From Rossellomorea marisflavi (GTDB lineage: Bacteria; Bacillota; Bacilli; Bacillales; Bacillaceae_B), in NCBI GenBank assembly GCA_003667865.1, contig CP033051.1:3846001-3910000 (forward strand): 64,000 nt of DNA, in the 5' to 3' direction. Under the pieces are notes generated by a model that saw nothing but the letters and a program-made list of their open reading frames with translations, searched no databases and had not been told where the DNA came from. Of the stretch, positions 46,517-55,654 are shown in pieces. Numbering within the stretch: the first letter of the stretch is position 1; each line of letters opens with the position of its first letter. The position numbers and the translations under genes are program-made.

Positions 46517-46866
46517 AGAGGCTGGGACATAAGTATTAATGCTAGTGATAAACCCGAACAATTAGGCGAGAATTCAATGAATCTTTCGCTTGATTGTTCG
46601 GGTCTTTGATTACTAGCTTTACGTCCTATTTTTACTAGTGGAATGGAGCGAAGGACATTCGACTCCTACGGGAAATAGAGGAAAGGCTGAGACCCCGCAG
46701 GCGAAGACGAGGAGGCTCAGCTTCCTCCCCGTGGAAAGCGAATGTCTGTAGCGCAATGGAACGAACTTGTTTTCTCAAACTAAATGAATCTTTAAGCAAA
46801 CAGTATTCTGTTAATTAGATATTGTTCGTTTTTACGTATGACTCATTTAGTTATGTCCCAACCTCT
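46517..46866. repeat. Composite inverted-repeat element
   Basis: Outer arms AGAGGCTGGGACATAA (46517-46532) and TTATGTCCCAACCTCT (46851-46866) face each other across 350 bp. Inside the left end is a hairpin with CCCGAACAAT/ATTGTTCGGG arms (about 46552-46607) that may end the GGDEF-EAL transcript. The full copy of the dispersed repeat (46636-46764) sits in the middle, so the element looks nested. It fills the whole space between two converging genes. Confidence 0.8.
46636..46764 (+). repeat. Dispersed repeat, full copy C
   Basis: About 130 bases, GC-richer than the surroundings: GGAATGGAGCGAAGGACATT, GAGACCCCGCAGG, CTTCCTCCCCGTGGAAAGCG and CAATGGAACG. AGGCTGAG pairs with CTCAGCTT and CATTCG with CGAATG, so it can fold into a long hairpin. 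Highly similar sequences recur in many Bacillus genomes as far as I recall. Confidence 0.8.
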
Positions 46867-46921
46867 TTGTATTGCGTAAGTTCTAAAACTCTTCCTGAAT
46901 TTATGCTTTTTCTATTTGAAC

Positions 46922-47632
46922 CTAATAATAGCAAGTGAAAATTCTATAACCCATTTTATCTTGGTATTCAAGCAGTAGACGTTCATGTTCGTCTAATTGG
47001 TCAAACAGGCTTGGATCTAAATTCTCTGATAATGAAAATTCTACTAAGGAATCCTCATCATCTTGGATTTGAAATTGTTCTGCCTCTATTTCTGTAAAAT
47101 GACCCAGTTCTTTTAGTTTTTCTACCCACTGCTGCTCAGTTAGCATATTGTTAAATTGATAGAAATCTTGAATACGAGTTGCTTCTTCTTCCGTTAAAGT
47201 TGCATCAAGTGTCATTTCTATCGCAAGTAATTTCCCCTTATCTTTCAGCACTCTCTTCACTTCTGGAATGACTTTTGTTAGGTCAACAAATGAGAGTACA
47301 GATTCACATAGTACGAAATCAAATGATCGTTCATCAAGAGGTAGTTCCTCTGCTGATCCCTCAATTAAGTGAATGGGATGTGAGCATGTAAAAAAGCGCT
47401 CACTTGCTTTTTCAATCATTACTGGATGTTTCTCGATTGCTGTTACATGACAACGATAGATTTCACTAATATAAAAGGATGTTTGCCCTGTACCGCAGCC
47501 TATCTCGAGAATATGTGTATGTTTATCAATCGTTTCCCTAAGTAAAAGTTCTTTCGTTACAGCTAATCCCCCTGGATGAGCGCCACCAATTCCTAAATAA
47601 GCAAGCAGGTCACTATAATGTACATGCCCCAT
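46922..47632 (-). CDS. Class I SAM-dependent methyltransferase
   Basis: 236 residues from ATG 47632 (GGGGAG eight bases upstream; the frame is open to 47707). Motif I ILEIGCGTGQTSFY near 42, acidic strand-2 end AIEKH, and motif IV FDFVLCESVLSF near 100. Ubie/Methyltransf_11 type. The C-terminus ends in an acidic then hydrophobic stretch. Substrate unknown. Confidence 0.85.
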   Translation of the reverse strand: MGHVHYSDLLAYLGIGGAHPGGLAVTKELLLRETIDKHTHILEIGCGTGQTSFYISEIYRCHVTAIEKHPVMIEKASERFFTCSHPIHLIEGSAEELPLDERSFDFVLCESVLSFVDLTKVIPEVKRVLKDKGKLLAIEMTLDATLTEEEATRIQDFYQFNNMLTEQQWVEKLKELGHFTEIEAEQFQIQDDEDSLVEFSLSENLDPSLFDQLDEHERLLLEYQDKMGYRIFTCYY

Positions 47633-47761
47633 TTCCATCACTCCCCTCTCACTCAGTTTATGAGCAGCTAGACGAATTGCTACAAGAATAGGTAAACAAA
47701 CAATCATTTCTTGTCACTTGTCCATAACATGTTAGAGAAGTATCAAAAAGGAGATGAAAAT

Positions 47762-48001
47762 ATGGGATATTATGACTTATGTTGTCGCTATCAAGGAAGA
47801 GTTGTGCGTATTTCGGATAACAGAGGGCGCACACATATTGGAAAAATTAATCGTGTAACACGTAATCATGTTCATATTAGTCCTATTGGTAACCGCGGAT
47901 TCGGTTATGGTGGCTTCGGTTGGGGCTACGGCTGGGGCGCTGGCTATGGTATTGCTCTTGGTGCGATTACTGGTGTTGCTTTAGCTGCTCTATTCTGGTA
48001 A
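47762..48001 (+). CDS. Small Gly/Tyr-rich protein with hydrophobic tail
   Basis: 79 residues from ATG 47762 (AAGGAG eight bases upstream). Basic N-terminal half (RVVRISDNRGRTHIGKINRV), then a Gly-Phe-Tyr-Trp run and a C-terminal helix. It could be a spore-surface or membrane-attached protein. The GerPA-like gene starts 30 bases later. Function unknown. Confidence 0.75.
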   Translation: MGYYDLCCRYQGRVVRISDNRGRTHIGKINRVTRNHVHISPIGNRGFGYGGFGWGYGWGAGYGIALGAITGVALAALFW

Positions 48002-48031
48002 AAATTTTTAATAAAAAGGGGAGTTAAAACA

Positions 48032-48226
48032 ATGAGATTCCCTAATTATCCCGTCTACATCGGAAAGGTAACAGGTGGTACCATTTCCATTTCAAATCTT
48101 ACTCTAGATCAATCAATTTCTGCTGAAAAAACAACTCTTGGTTCTGGTAGTAACAATACTGGTGCTGGAATTAGTTCATTTACGCTAATTGATATTCAAA
48201 ACCATCTGAACACGAATTCTGATTAA
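48032..48226 (+). CDS. GerPA-like spore germination protein
   Basis: 64 residues with the GerPA/GerPF pattern: YIGKVTGGTISISN near the start and TLGSGSNNTGAGIS near residue 36. Family members sit in the spore coat and help germinants reach the inner spore. GGGGAG precedes ATG 48032. It stands outside a gerPABCDEF cluster, probably as an operon with the Gly-rich gene. Confidence 0.7.
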   Translation: MRFPNYPVYIGKVTGGTISISNLTLDQSISAEKTTLGSGSNNTGAGISSFTLIDIQNHLNTNSD

Positions 48227-48232
48227 CTGTAG

Positions 48233-48264
48233 GAAGCTAACCATCATTTGTGGTTAGCTTTCTT
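48233..48264 (+). terminator. Terminator of the gerPA-like gene
   Basis: 10-bp stem AAGCTAACCA/TGGTTAGCTT, seven-base loop, then TCTT. Confidence 0.8.
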
Positions 48265-48370
48265 ATGGCTACATTTTTCATGTAAAGTTTTTCTGATTGA
48301 CGCCTCTCTCTTCCTTTTTTATACTAAAATAACGTGTTTCTAAAATTGTCATGTAAGGTGTTGAAACGAA

Positions 48371-49438
48371 ATGGACTTTACGATACAGTACATATCCTTT
48401 TACCTCATACAGGTTGAGGGCTCAGGAGAAAATGCGGATAAACGATTTAAACATTATCAAACGTTACAAAAAGAGGATTATGAAAACAGCCCATTAAAAT
48501 CCTTCTTGGAAGGAGAACTTGCAAAAATCGTGAAACGTAAAGTAGAGCGCCATGCAAAGTCAGAGTCAGTTCCTACAAAAATTGGGCGATTTATTGTTGA
48601 GCCTGGACACGAATTGGATTCAAATCCGAATTATAATATGTTTGCTCGTGCACTCTCAGCTCAATCTGCAGAAGAATTCCGTGAACACGCTGATCCGTTT
48701 GTTCAAATGTATATTGAGACAAGTGCGATACGAGGTGGGGCTTTTCTAATCATTTCAGCGAAATTAGCAAAATACTTTGATGAACCGTTTCTTTTCCTAT
48801 TAAAATGTGATTTTGAACCAAAGGTTGCGAGTATTGCTGACGAGTCAACACTTATCCAAAATGTTGAAATGGCCATAACAACTAAAAATATGAAGTCAAT
48901 TCTTTATCCATTTATGCCTGAAGAAGGCCAGTTAGATCCTGCAGAATTAAAAATTCACCAAGCATCACATGCTCGATATTTTGAGGATTTCCTTAAATTT
49001 GTGGAATATGAACGTTCCATGCCTGAAATCATGAAATCTCAGGTAATGGAAATGGTTCAAACACATATAACAGAAAACTATGAAGAGGAAAGCGAAGAAC
49101 GTGCAGAATTTGAACAGGCTGTCGAGCACTGGTCAATCAGCGAAAAGCGAGAGCTTCAAGAGCGATTTTCTGAAGAGGATATTATTCAGGCAACCACCCA
49201 AATCACTGAGCACACACCCGAAGCTGAACTAAAATTAAAACTTGATCACGTATCAATAAAGGCATTATTGTCTGATTTTGGTGATTCCATTCATATGGCA
49301 AAGGTAAATGGTCGTTATGTTCTCATTATTGAAGGGGATTCTGTGCAATTCGAGAAAGGCTTTTCTCCTCTTGAGTTTTTAAAGCCAAGAGATCTTCATA
49401 ATGTTGTTGATAAGATTGCTAATAAAATGCCTAAATAA
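48371..49438 (+). CDS. DUF3900-type protein
   Basis: 355 residues, soluble, acidic, with EPGHELDSNPNYNMFAR and a helical EESEERAEFEQAVEHW region. I recognise it as the Bacillus DUF3900 family, distantly like nucleoid-associated NdpA proteins. AAGGTG is about ten bases before ATG 48371. Role unknown. Confidence 0.75.
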   Translation: MDFTIQYISFYLIQVEGSGENADKRFKHYQTLQKEDYENSPLKSFLEGELAKIVKRKVERHAKSESVPTKIGRFIVEPGHELDSNPNYNMFARALSAQSAEEFREHADPFVQMYIETSAIRGGAFLIISAKLAKYFDEPFLFLLKCDFEPKVASIADESTLIQNVEMAITTKNMKSILYPFMPEEGQLDPAELKIHQASHARYFEDFLKFVEYERSMPEIMKSQVMEMVQTHITENYEEESEERAEFEQAVEHWSISEKRELQERFSEEDIIQATTQITEHTPEAELKLKLDHVSIKALLSDFGDSIHMAKVNGRYVLIIEGDSVQFEKGFSPLEFLKPRDLHNVVDKIANKMPK

Positions 49439-49443
49439 ACGAA

Positions 49444-49475
49444 TGAGCCTGTTAAAAGAACAGGCTTATTTGTTT
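49444..49475 (+). terminator. Terminator of the DUF3900 gene
   Basis: 8-bp stem AGCCTGTT/AACAGGCT, then TATTTGTTT. Confidence 0.85.
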
Positions 49476-49661
49476 ATTTACCTCTTTTGCCATTTCTTTT
49501 TTCTAGACGTGGACAATGAGCTATTTAGATGTTATGGGGAGCAGAGAGCTTATTTTAATAGAAAAGGTCTTTTCACTATTTTAAGAGAGATTCTTATGAA
49601 ATAACATCCACTATATTCCTAAGGACTGTACTTATCTGACTAGAACCGGAACTTTATTTTC

Positions 49662-50726
49662 CTACTCAATCGTATAAGGTGCTAACAAGGAATGCTGTGA
49701 AGCAGTGTGAAAATCTCTCCATACTCGGTTGAAGGCACTATCTTGCTTCATCGCAAACATTCCTAAGAAAGGATATAAGTCGTATGCAATACTTCGAATA
49801 TCCTGGGTCGTTTGAACACAAATAGTACTTAGATCATCGGCAGTTTCTTCTGTAATCTGCTCAGAAAGATGTAATGACCAAGTAGACTGAACACTATCAT
49901 AAAATCGCTGTTTCACTTGTTGGAATTTGTCCAGATTCATCTCTAATGCATGTGTCAGCTTTTTCTTTTTGGTGACTCCATCCTCCAAATTTTCCATATA
50001 CTGTTCTGCTTCCTCAATTAATCTTTTCCCTAAACCAAGGACCACTGCTGTAAACGAGGCTTGCGCAAAAGGTAAGAAAGGAAATGTATATACCGGATCA
50101 GGTGTCACATCATTGCGTTCAAAGATTGAGAATGTCCTATATTCAGGTACAAAAGCATTCTTTACTTTTATAGAATGACTTCCCGTCGCTTTTAATCCAA
50201 AGGCATTCCAATCTCGAATGATTTGTACTTGATCAGGTGTGAACGTAAATGAACGTATTTCTCCTGAACCTACTTGTTTCTGTTCCCCTATCATGGCATT
50301 TGCTGTAAAACTTGTTGCATAGTCAGCACCAGAACAATACGCCCATTCACCCGTTACTCTATAACCTCCTTCGCAACGTTCAGCAATTCCTGTTGGTGCT
50401 CCACTACCGGCAATAACAGACTGTAATGGAGAGTACACCTCCTCTAACAACTTCTCATTCATAAATCCAGCAAAGAACCCCCCACCAGCACCGATCGTTA
50501 TGAGCCAACCAAAACTACCATTTATATATGATGCTTCCTCAAAGATACGTGCACTATCCTCTAGAGAACTCATTCTCCCGTTAACGTTATTTGGAACAAA
50601 TAACTTAAATAATTTCCTATTGTATATCATGTTCAGCAAATCTAACGGAAAAACTGTGGAATCTTGATCAAGCTCTTCCTCGTACGAGCGTATTATTGTC
50701 ATTTCTTCTGTTGAAAATTCCTTCAT
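49662..50726 (-). CDS. Acyl-CoA dehydrogenase-like flavoprotein
   Basis: 354 residues of the acyl-CoA dehydrogenase superfamily: FGWLITIGAGGG near 73, GGYRVTGEWAYCSGAD near 118 and GLKATGSHSIKV near 176. The pattern is closer to the HpaH/DszC-like flavin monooxygenase branch than to beta-oxidation enzymes, and the usual catalytic Glu is not obvious. GAGGTG precedes ATG 50726. Substrate unknown. Confidence 0.75.
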   Translation of the reverse strand: MKEFSTEEMTIIRSYEEELDQDSTVFPLDLLNMIYNRKLFKLFVPNNVNGRMSSLEDSARIFEEASYINGSFGWLITIGAGGGFFAGFMNEKLLEEVYSPLQSVIAGSGAPTGIAERCEGGYRVTGEWAYCSGADYATSFTANAMIGEQKQVGSGEIRSFTFTPDQVQIIRDWNAFGLKATGSHSIKVKNAFVPEYRTFSIFERNDVTPDPVYTFPFLPFAQASFTAVVLGLGKRLIEEAEQYMENLEDGVTKKKKLTHALEMNLDKFQQVKQRFYDSVQSTWSLHLSEQITEETADDLSTICVQTTQDIRSIAYDLYPFLGMFAMKQDSAFNRVWRDFHTASQHSLLAPYTIE

Positions 50727-50866
50727 ACTTACACCTCAATTTTTATAAAATTCCTACTTGTTGCACTGTAAATAATCTATTATGATTAGTGCAAATACAT
50801 CTTTCACAATGATAACATGAGGAACATGTACGACCTATCTATTACTTTACCAAAAGGGAGTCCATT

Positions 50867-51694
50867 ATGCTGACAGAGGAAGTACTAAAAAAAATAAAAC
50901 AGTTAAAAGAGCTTTGTGAAGAAGAGGATCATTTAGAATTAAAGCTGAATTGGGATATGCTTGAGAAAAGGGAGCATCATAAAGATGATTTTCTCTATTA
51001 TCAGGACCAGCAACTAATTGGTTTTCTTGCCCTCTATGACTTTGGAGAAACATTTGAACTTTGTGGAATGGTTCACCCTTCTTATCGAAGAAAGGGAATC
51101 TTCCGTACCCTTTTTATGGATGCAGTAGAATCACTTCAATCTCGTTCCGTGAAAAAATTGCTCCTAAATACACCTGCCACTTCACTATCTGGTAAAGCAT
51201 TCATCGAAAGCGTTGATGCTTTGTACGATTTTTCTGAGTATCAGATGAAATGGGTAGAAACGACTCTTGATACGTCCAATCAGATTATCTCGTTAAGAGA
51301 ATCAACATCTGACGAGGACTTCAATATGTTTATTCAGTTGGATGTCATATGCTTTAATGTAAGTGAAAAAGATGCAAAACAATTTTCGGAAACGGTAACA
51401 TCTGACCCTAATCAACGAAGCTTAATGATTGATTTCCAAGGAAAAACAGTAGGAAAGATTAGCATTCAACGAGCGGATGACCGCAGCTATATTTTTGGTT
51501 TTGCCGTTTTACCAGAGTATCAAGGCCGCGGTTTTGGTCGTCAAGCACTTGCTCAAACAGTTGCAATCGAAAAGGAGATTTCGCCAACTATTCTTTTAGA
51601 GGTTGCAACCAAAAACGCCAACGCATTAAGATTATACGAGTCTCAGGGATTTCAATCTTATCAAACGCAAGACTACTATTATTACTCACTATAA
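50867..51694 (+). CDS. Tandem GNAT acetyltransferase
   Basis: 275 residues with two GNAT folds. First half has VHPSYRRKGIFRTLF (acetyl-CoA loop R-x-x-G) near 76; second has LPEYQGRGFGRQAL near 220 (Q-G-R-G-F-G). Cytosolic N-acetyltransferase, substrate unknown. GGGAG precedes ATG 50867. Divergent from the flavoprotein gene and convergent with the phosphodiesterase. Confidence 0.88.
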   Translation: MLTEEVLKKIKQLKELCEEEDHLELKLNWDMLEKREHHKDDFLYYQDQQLIGFLALYDFGETFELCGMVHPSYRRKGIFRTLFMDAVESLQSRSVKKLLLNTPATSLSGKAFIESVDALYDFSEYQMKWVETTLDTSNQIISLRESTSDEDFNMFIQLDVICFNVSEKDAKQFSETVTSDPNQRSLMIDFQGKTVGKISIQRADDRSYIFGFAVLPEYQGRGFGRQALAQTVAIEKEISPTILLEVATKNANALRLYESQGFQSYQTQDYYYYSL

Positions 51695-51697
51695 AGG

Positions 51698-51738
51698 AAA
51701 AAGGCTGCTCTTTGGATTAGAGTCAGCCTTTTGTATTT
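51698..51738. terminator. Bidirectional terminator between GNAT and phosphodiesterase genes
   Basis: Stem AAGGCTG/CAGCCTT with an inner CTCT/AGAG pairing, TTTTGTATTTT on the plus strand and TTTTTCC on the minus strand. Confidence 0.8.
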
Positions 51739-51741
51739 TAT

Positions 51742-52233
51742 CTACTTAACATATACATGTTTTGTAGAGAATCCCATCTCGTCAATGGTCATAGTACCAA
51801 AAGAATAAACAGGAAGTTTTCTCTTATCCGTAGCGGAACCAGGATTAAAAAGTAGAACTCCGTTTACATAGCGTATATAAGGAATATGGGAATGACCAAA
51901 AATAATGATATCCACTTCGTCATCCTGGAATGTTTCTAATGCTCGCTTTTCAGTTGTTTTTCCTTTTCCGTCACCATGAACAATTCCAATTTTGTATCCC
52001 ATACAACTAACAATCCGCTTGGTCGGTAAGAGCTCACGAATCACCTCATCATCTGCGTTTCCGGATACACCGATGACCTCTCCATACTTTTTAAACTCTT
52101 CATATACTTCAATTGTTTGCCAATCTCCCGCATGAATAATTTGTTCTGCTGTTGAAAGTTCTTCTTTTAATTGTTCAGGTAATCCTTTACTTCTTTTTGG
52201 TAGATGTGTATCGGCTACAACGACAATTTTCAT
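51742..52233 (-). CDS. YfcE/MJ0936-type metallophosphoesterase
   Basis: 163 residues with all metal motifs: VVADTH (start), AGDWQ near 39, GNADD near 60, HGDGKG near 89 and GHSHIPY near 118. Small-molecule phosphodiesterase needing Mn2+ or similar. AAGGAG six bases before ATG 52233 selects that start. It begins 11 bases after the permease stop, so the two are probably cotranscribed. Confidence 0.9.
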   Translation of the reverse strand: MKIVVVADTHLPKRSKGLPEQLKEELSTAEQIIHAGDWQTIEVYEEFKKYGEVIGVSGNADDEVIRELLPTKRIVSCMGYKIGIVHGDGKGKTTEKRALETFQDDEVDIIIFGHSHIPYIRYVNGVLLFNPGSATDKRKLPVYSFGTMTIDEMGFSTKHVYVK

Positions 52234-52244
52234 TGAAAACTCCT

Positions 52245-53426
52245 TCACTGTACTACTTTTGTAATAAATCCTATTAATAAATATGTTATACAGCAATACG
52301 TAATAATCGTTTTAGCCTTTGAATCTCCTTCCATTTTCATCATGCTATGCTTCACATCATTCTTTTTAAATAAATGATTTAAATATATTCCAATAAAAGC
52401 AATGACAAGGAAAACAAGATTTAACCAAAAGGTATAATCAATTTTAAAAGGAGATTCATCCATAATCTCTCTAGTAGCTTTTGGTAACAGGCCTAATTGT
52501 TGAAAACCAACCTGCATGATTAGAGCAGTAACAACAATGGATCCATAAAATATTCCGGCAATATATAGTGCTGTTTTCATTCCGTAATACTTCTTATGGA
52601 CAGCGATTATTGGTGGGACGATAAGATCCGAATATATGAATGCCATTATTCCAGCAAAAGCAACTCCGCTTGAAGCAAGAATTGTAGCTATAGGGATGTT
52701 TCCCATTGAACCAATAAATGTTAGCATCGCTACAAGTGGACCTACTAGGACATTTTCAAGTAATTTAAGTATTCCATCCTGATAATCCACAAGAAAAAAT
52801 GACTTCCACGTTTCATTTGAAATGAAGGTTGCAACAATGCCAGCTAGTGTAAAGCCAATCACAATTTCTTTCCAGACCATCTTCCAGTTCATCATGAACT
52901 GATGTCCAACCTCATACCAACCTTCTCGTGACCTTATTTTCTCTTTCCAATTAACGCTTTCCCCAGTATTTTCTTGCTCACTATGCTCTCTAGCTTCTTT
53001 AACTAGTTTTTCAGGGTACGTCCATTTTACAAGAACCCATGTAATAAAAATAAGTACGATTCCCCCAATAAATTCTGCAAGAACATATTGCCACCCAAGG
53101 AAAATATATAATAATATACCGAGCTCGATCACTAGATTGGTTGAAGCAAATAAAAATGCTAAGGTAGGAACGAAATGTGCCCCTTTTTGAAATAAACTTC
53201 TTCCTGCAGCAAGTGCTGCAAAGGAACATGAAGAACTAATGACACCAAACAATGTTGCTTGGCCAACCGATTTTAAATTGGCTTCTCCCATATATTGAAC
53301 AAGCTTATCCTTTGGAACGAATGCTTGAATCATAGAACTTATGAAATAGCCTAAAACAAATGCCCAACCTGCTTTCCAAAAGAAACCAAGAGTTGTAAAA
53401 GCAGATTCTCCAAGTTTCTCTAACAT
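52245..53426 (-). CDS. DUF318/ArsP-type permease
   Basis: 393 residues, about ten membrane helices in two halves. ISSSCSFAALAAGRSL near 62 and a second FIGSMGNIPIATILAS near 240 are the repeated motif of DUF318 permeases, the family of organoarsenical exporter ArsP. No ars genes are nearby, so the substrate is open. AGGAG precedes ATG 53426. Confidence 0.85.
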   Translation of the reverse strand: MLEKLGESAFTTLGFFWKAGWAFVLGYFISSMIQAFVPKDKLVQYMGEANLKSVGQATLFGVISSSCSFAALAAGRSLFQKGAHFVPTLAFLFASTNLVIELGILLYIFLGWQYVLAEFIGGIVLIFITWVLVKWTYPEKLVKEAREHSEQENTGESVNWKEKIRSREGWYEVGHQFMMNWKMVWKEIVIGFTLAGIVATFISNETWKSFFLVDYQDGILKLLENVLVGPLVAMLTFIGSMGNIPIATILASSGVAFAGIMAFIYSDLIVPPIIAVHKKYYGMKTALYIAGIFYGSIVVTALIMQVGFQQLGLLPKATREIMDESPFKIDYTFWLNLVFLVIAFIGIYLNHLFKKNDVKHSMMKMEGDSKAKTIITYCCITYLLIGFITKVVQ

Positions 53427-53486
53427 CCTTTCACTCCTATATCAATTTCTTATACTATTTCCGCTGATATAGGGAGTTAAACATAT

Positions 53487-55115
53487 TTATACAATTCCTA
53501 GCTTGGCACGTTCTTTCTCAATTTCTTTAATATCTATTCTAGTAAATAGAGGTTTAAAGGTATTAGACTGTAAAAGAGTTGGTGCTAAAACCTCTTTCCA
53601 TTGATAGCAGTTATCTAACCCTAGTTGCTCACGTAATGTTTCAACTGTAAAGGGTACGAACGGATGTAAAAGAGAACTTAAATTACCTAGTATATATAGA
53701 AATTGACTAAGGATTGTTCGAGCTTGTTCTCGATCCTCATTTATAACATTCCACGGTTTTTGTTCATCAAAGTATTTATTACTCCAGCGAACAAATTCAA
53801 AGATAGATTCTAGAGCTCTTTTAACATTTCCCTTCTCTAATTGATTTCCTGCAGCTTCGTATAGACCAGTTACCTTCTCTCTAATTTGTTCATCAATTCC
53901 AAAAGGTTCTACTACATTTCCAAATTCTTTATGATAAAATTTTAGAGTTCTCTGTGCTAGATTCCCAAACGCACCAAGGAGCTCTGTATTATAACTATAA
54001 ATAAACTCTCTCCAAGAAAAATTTGTATCCTTTGTTTCTGGACTATTGATTGTTAAAAAGTAGCGTATCGTATCCGGATGATAGGTTTCCAATAATTCGG
54101 GTAACCAAATGGCCCAATTCTGGCTCGTCGAAAACTTCCTCTTTTCAAGAGTTAAATATTCACTAGAAACAATTACATTTGGAGTTGCTGTAATTCCTGA
54201 AGCTATTAGAATGGCTGGCCAAATAATGGTGTGAAATGGAATATTATCCTTACCATGAACATAATAGCTTGTTGTTTCTTGCTCCCAATATTCACAGATG
54301 TCTCGCTGATGGATTTCACCCCATTTTACCGCTGCAGAATAATAACCACTTACCGCTTCAATCCATACGTAGATCTTCTTATCTGTATACCCTTCTACCG
54401 GTACTGCAATACCATTCGGTAAGTCCCTTGTTACAGCTCGATCCCTCAAACCCTCCTCTAAATAACGCTTTGTTAGTAGTACCGCATTCTCTCTCCATCG
54501 ATGTTTATTTTCTTTAAAGAACTTTTCAATGGGATCTTGTAGCTTTGAAAGAGAGAAATATAAATGCTTTGTTGATTGAATGATAGGACTTTGTTTGCAT
54601 GTGATACATGTTTTACTTTTTAAATCAATGGCATCTAGTACTGTGGAACAGGAGTCACATTGGTCACCACGAGAATGTGCACCACAAACCGGACATTCCC
54701 CTTCAACGTATCGATCAGGTAAAAATTGATCACATGATTCACAAAATACCTGATCCACTTCCTTCTCATAAAGCCAATTATTTTCATAGAGTTTTACAAA
54801 TAGTGATTGGACCGTTTTATGATGCTCCTCGGTATCCGTACGTGTATAAAGGTTATAAGAAAACCCTAAATTCTGAAAACATTTTTCGAACTCATCATGG
54901 TAGCGGTTTGCAATTTCATTCACCTCAACCCCTTCTTGCTTTGCCCGAATAGCTATCGGCGTTCCATTACAATCACTACCAGAAACATATAAAACCTCTT
55001 CTCCTTTTGCACGATAATATCGTGCAAGAATATCCCCAGGTAATAATCCCGCTACATGACCTAAATGTAGCGAACCATTTGCATAAGGCCAAGCTCCACC
55101 TATAAATATACTCAT
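53487..55115 (-). CDS. metG: Methionyl-tRNA synthetase, short T-box-controlled type
   Basis: 542 residues. HIGH motif HLGH near 16; a double zinc knuckle with four CxxC pairs (CESC, CPVC, CDSC, CITC, about 124-170); the KMSKS place reads KFSTS (near 325). Class I enzyme charging tRNA-Met. B. subtilis MetS is 664 residues with a C-terminal tRNA-binding domain, which is missing here. The double knuckle and KFSTS suggest the MetRS2 type known in B. anthracis and some pneumococci. AAGGAGG before ATG 55115. Controlled by a Met T-box. Confidence 0.93.
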   Translation of the reverse strand: MSIFIGGAWPYANGSLHLGHVAGLLPGDILARYYRAKGEEVLYVSGSDCNGTPIAIRAKQEGVEVNEIANRYHDEFEKCFQNLGFSYNLYTRTDTEEHHKTVQSLFVKLYENNWLYEKEVDQVFCESCDQFLPDRYVEGECPVCGAHSRGDQCDSCSTVLDAIDLKSKTCITCKQSPIIQSTKHLYFSLSKLQDPIEKFFKENKHRWRENAVLLTKRYLEEGLRDRAVTRDLPNGIAVPVEGYTDKKIYVWIEAVSGYYSAAVKWGEIHQRDICEYWEQETTSYYVHGKDNIPFHTIIWPAILIASGITATPNVIVSSEYLTLEKRKFSTSQNWAIWLPELLETYHPDTIRYFLTINSPETKDTNFSWREFIYSYNTELLGAFGNLAQRTLKFYHKEFGNVVEPFGIDEQIREKVTGLYEAAGNQLEKGNVKRALESIFEFVRWSNKYFDEQKPWNVINEDREQARTILSQFLYILGNLSSLLHPFVPFTVETLREQLGLDNCYQWKEVLAPTLLQSNTFKPLFTRIDIKEIEKERAKLGIV

Positions 55116-55192
55116 TCTAATTTCCTCCTTAAATTGTTTATATCAATACTATTTTCATTCAATCAACGAGTTTTGCGTGATACTGAGCACAA

Positions 55193-55506
55193 TAAAAAAC
55201 CCTCGTCCTTAGATGTGTGTTACGACACATCTAAGGACGAGGGTTTATCTCGTGTTACCACCTTACATTTATAGCTTATTCACATAAGCTACCTCATCAA
55301 GTACTCCAGCTACCTTCAGCCTTTTATACTGTGACATTGATAACGGATGTCCAAACCCGTTTCACCCTACACCAAATGGTTCGAATGAAAATGCTCAGAG
55401 ACCATCTTCAACAACTCAAATCTTTACCTCTTTTCAGCTTCCGAGGCTCTCTGGAAAAAGACTTATGTTTGTTTACTCTTCTCTTCAACGCAAAATGTAA
55501 TTGATT
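55193..55506 (-). promoter_or_regulatory. T-box riboswitch (tRNA-Met) of metG
   Basis: T-box sequence AAGGTGGTAACACGAG at 55249-55264; terminator with a 19-bp perfect stem (55200-55218, 55225-55243) and T6. Stem I shows AGTA and CAGAGAGCC, and the specifier codon AUG at 55403-55405 sits before CTCTGAG. It reads uncharged tRNA-Met. Confidence 0.95.
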
Positions 55507-55512
55507 AGAGAT

Positions 55513-55541
55513 ATCATAATACCATTAGTTAAATTTTTCAA
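55513..55541 (-). promoter_or_regulatory. metG promoter
   Basis: TTGAAA (55536-55541), 17-bp spacer, TATGAT (55513-55518) on the minus strand, start near 55506. Confidence 0.8.
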
Positions 55542-55654
55542 GTGTGTTTTTCAAATTGCCCGGATTTTAGGGAATAAGGTTATCTATGTCCTTTAGCTCC
55601 ATCCGCTTCACCTTTCCGTATAATATTGCCACACCTATGAACCTAACACTAGCT

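Noticed and set aside
49401..49604. 67-codon plus-strand ORF
   Set aside because: Overlaps the DUF3900 gene end and its terminator; no start signal.
54608..54952. 114-codon ORF antisense to metG
   Set aside because: Lies wholly inside a certain gene, has no ribosome site and no recognisable family.
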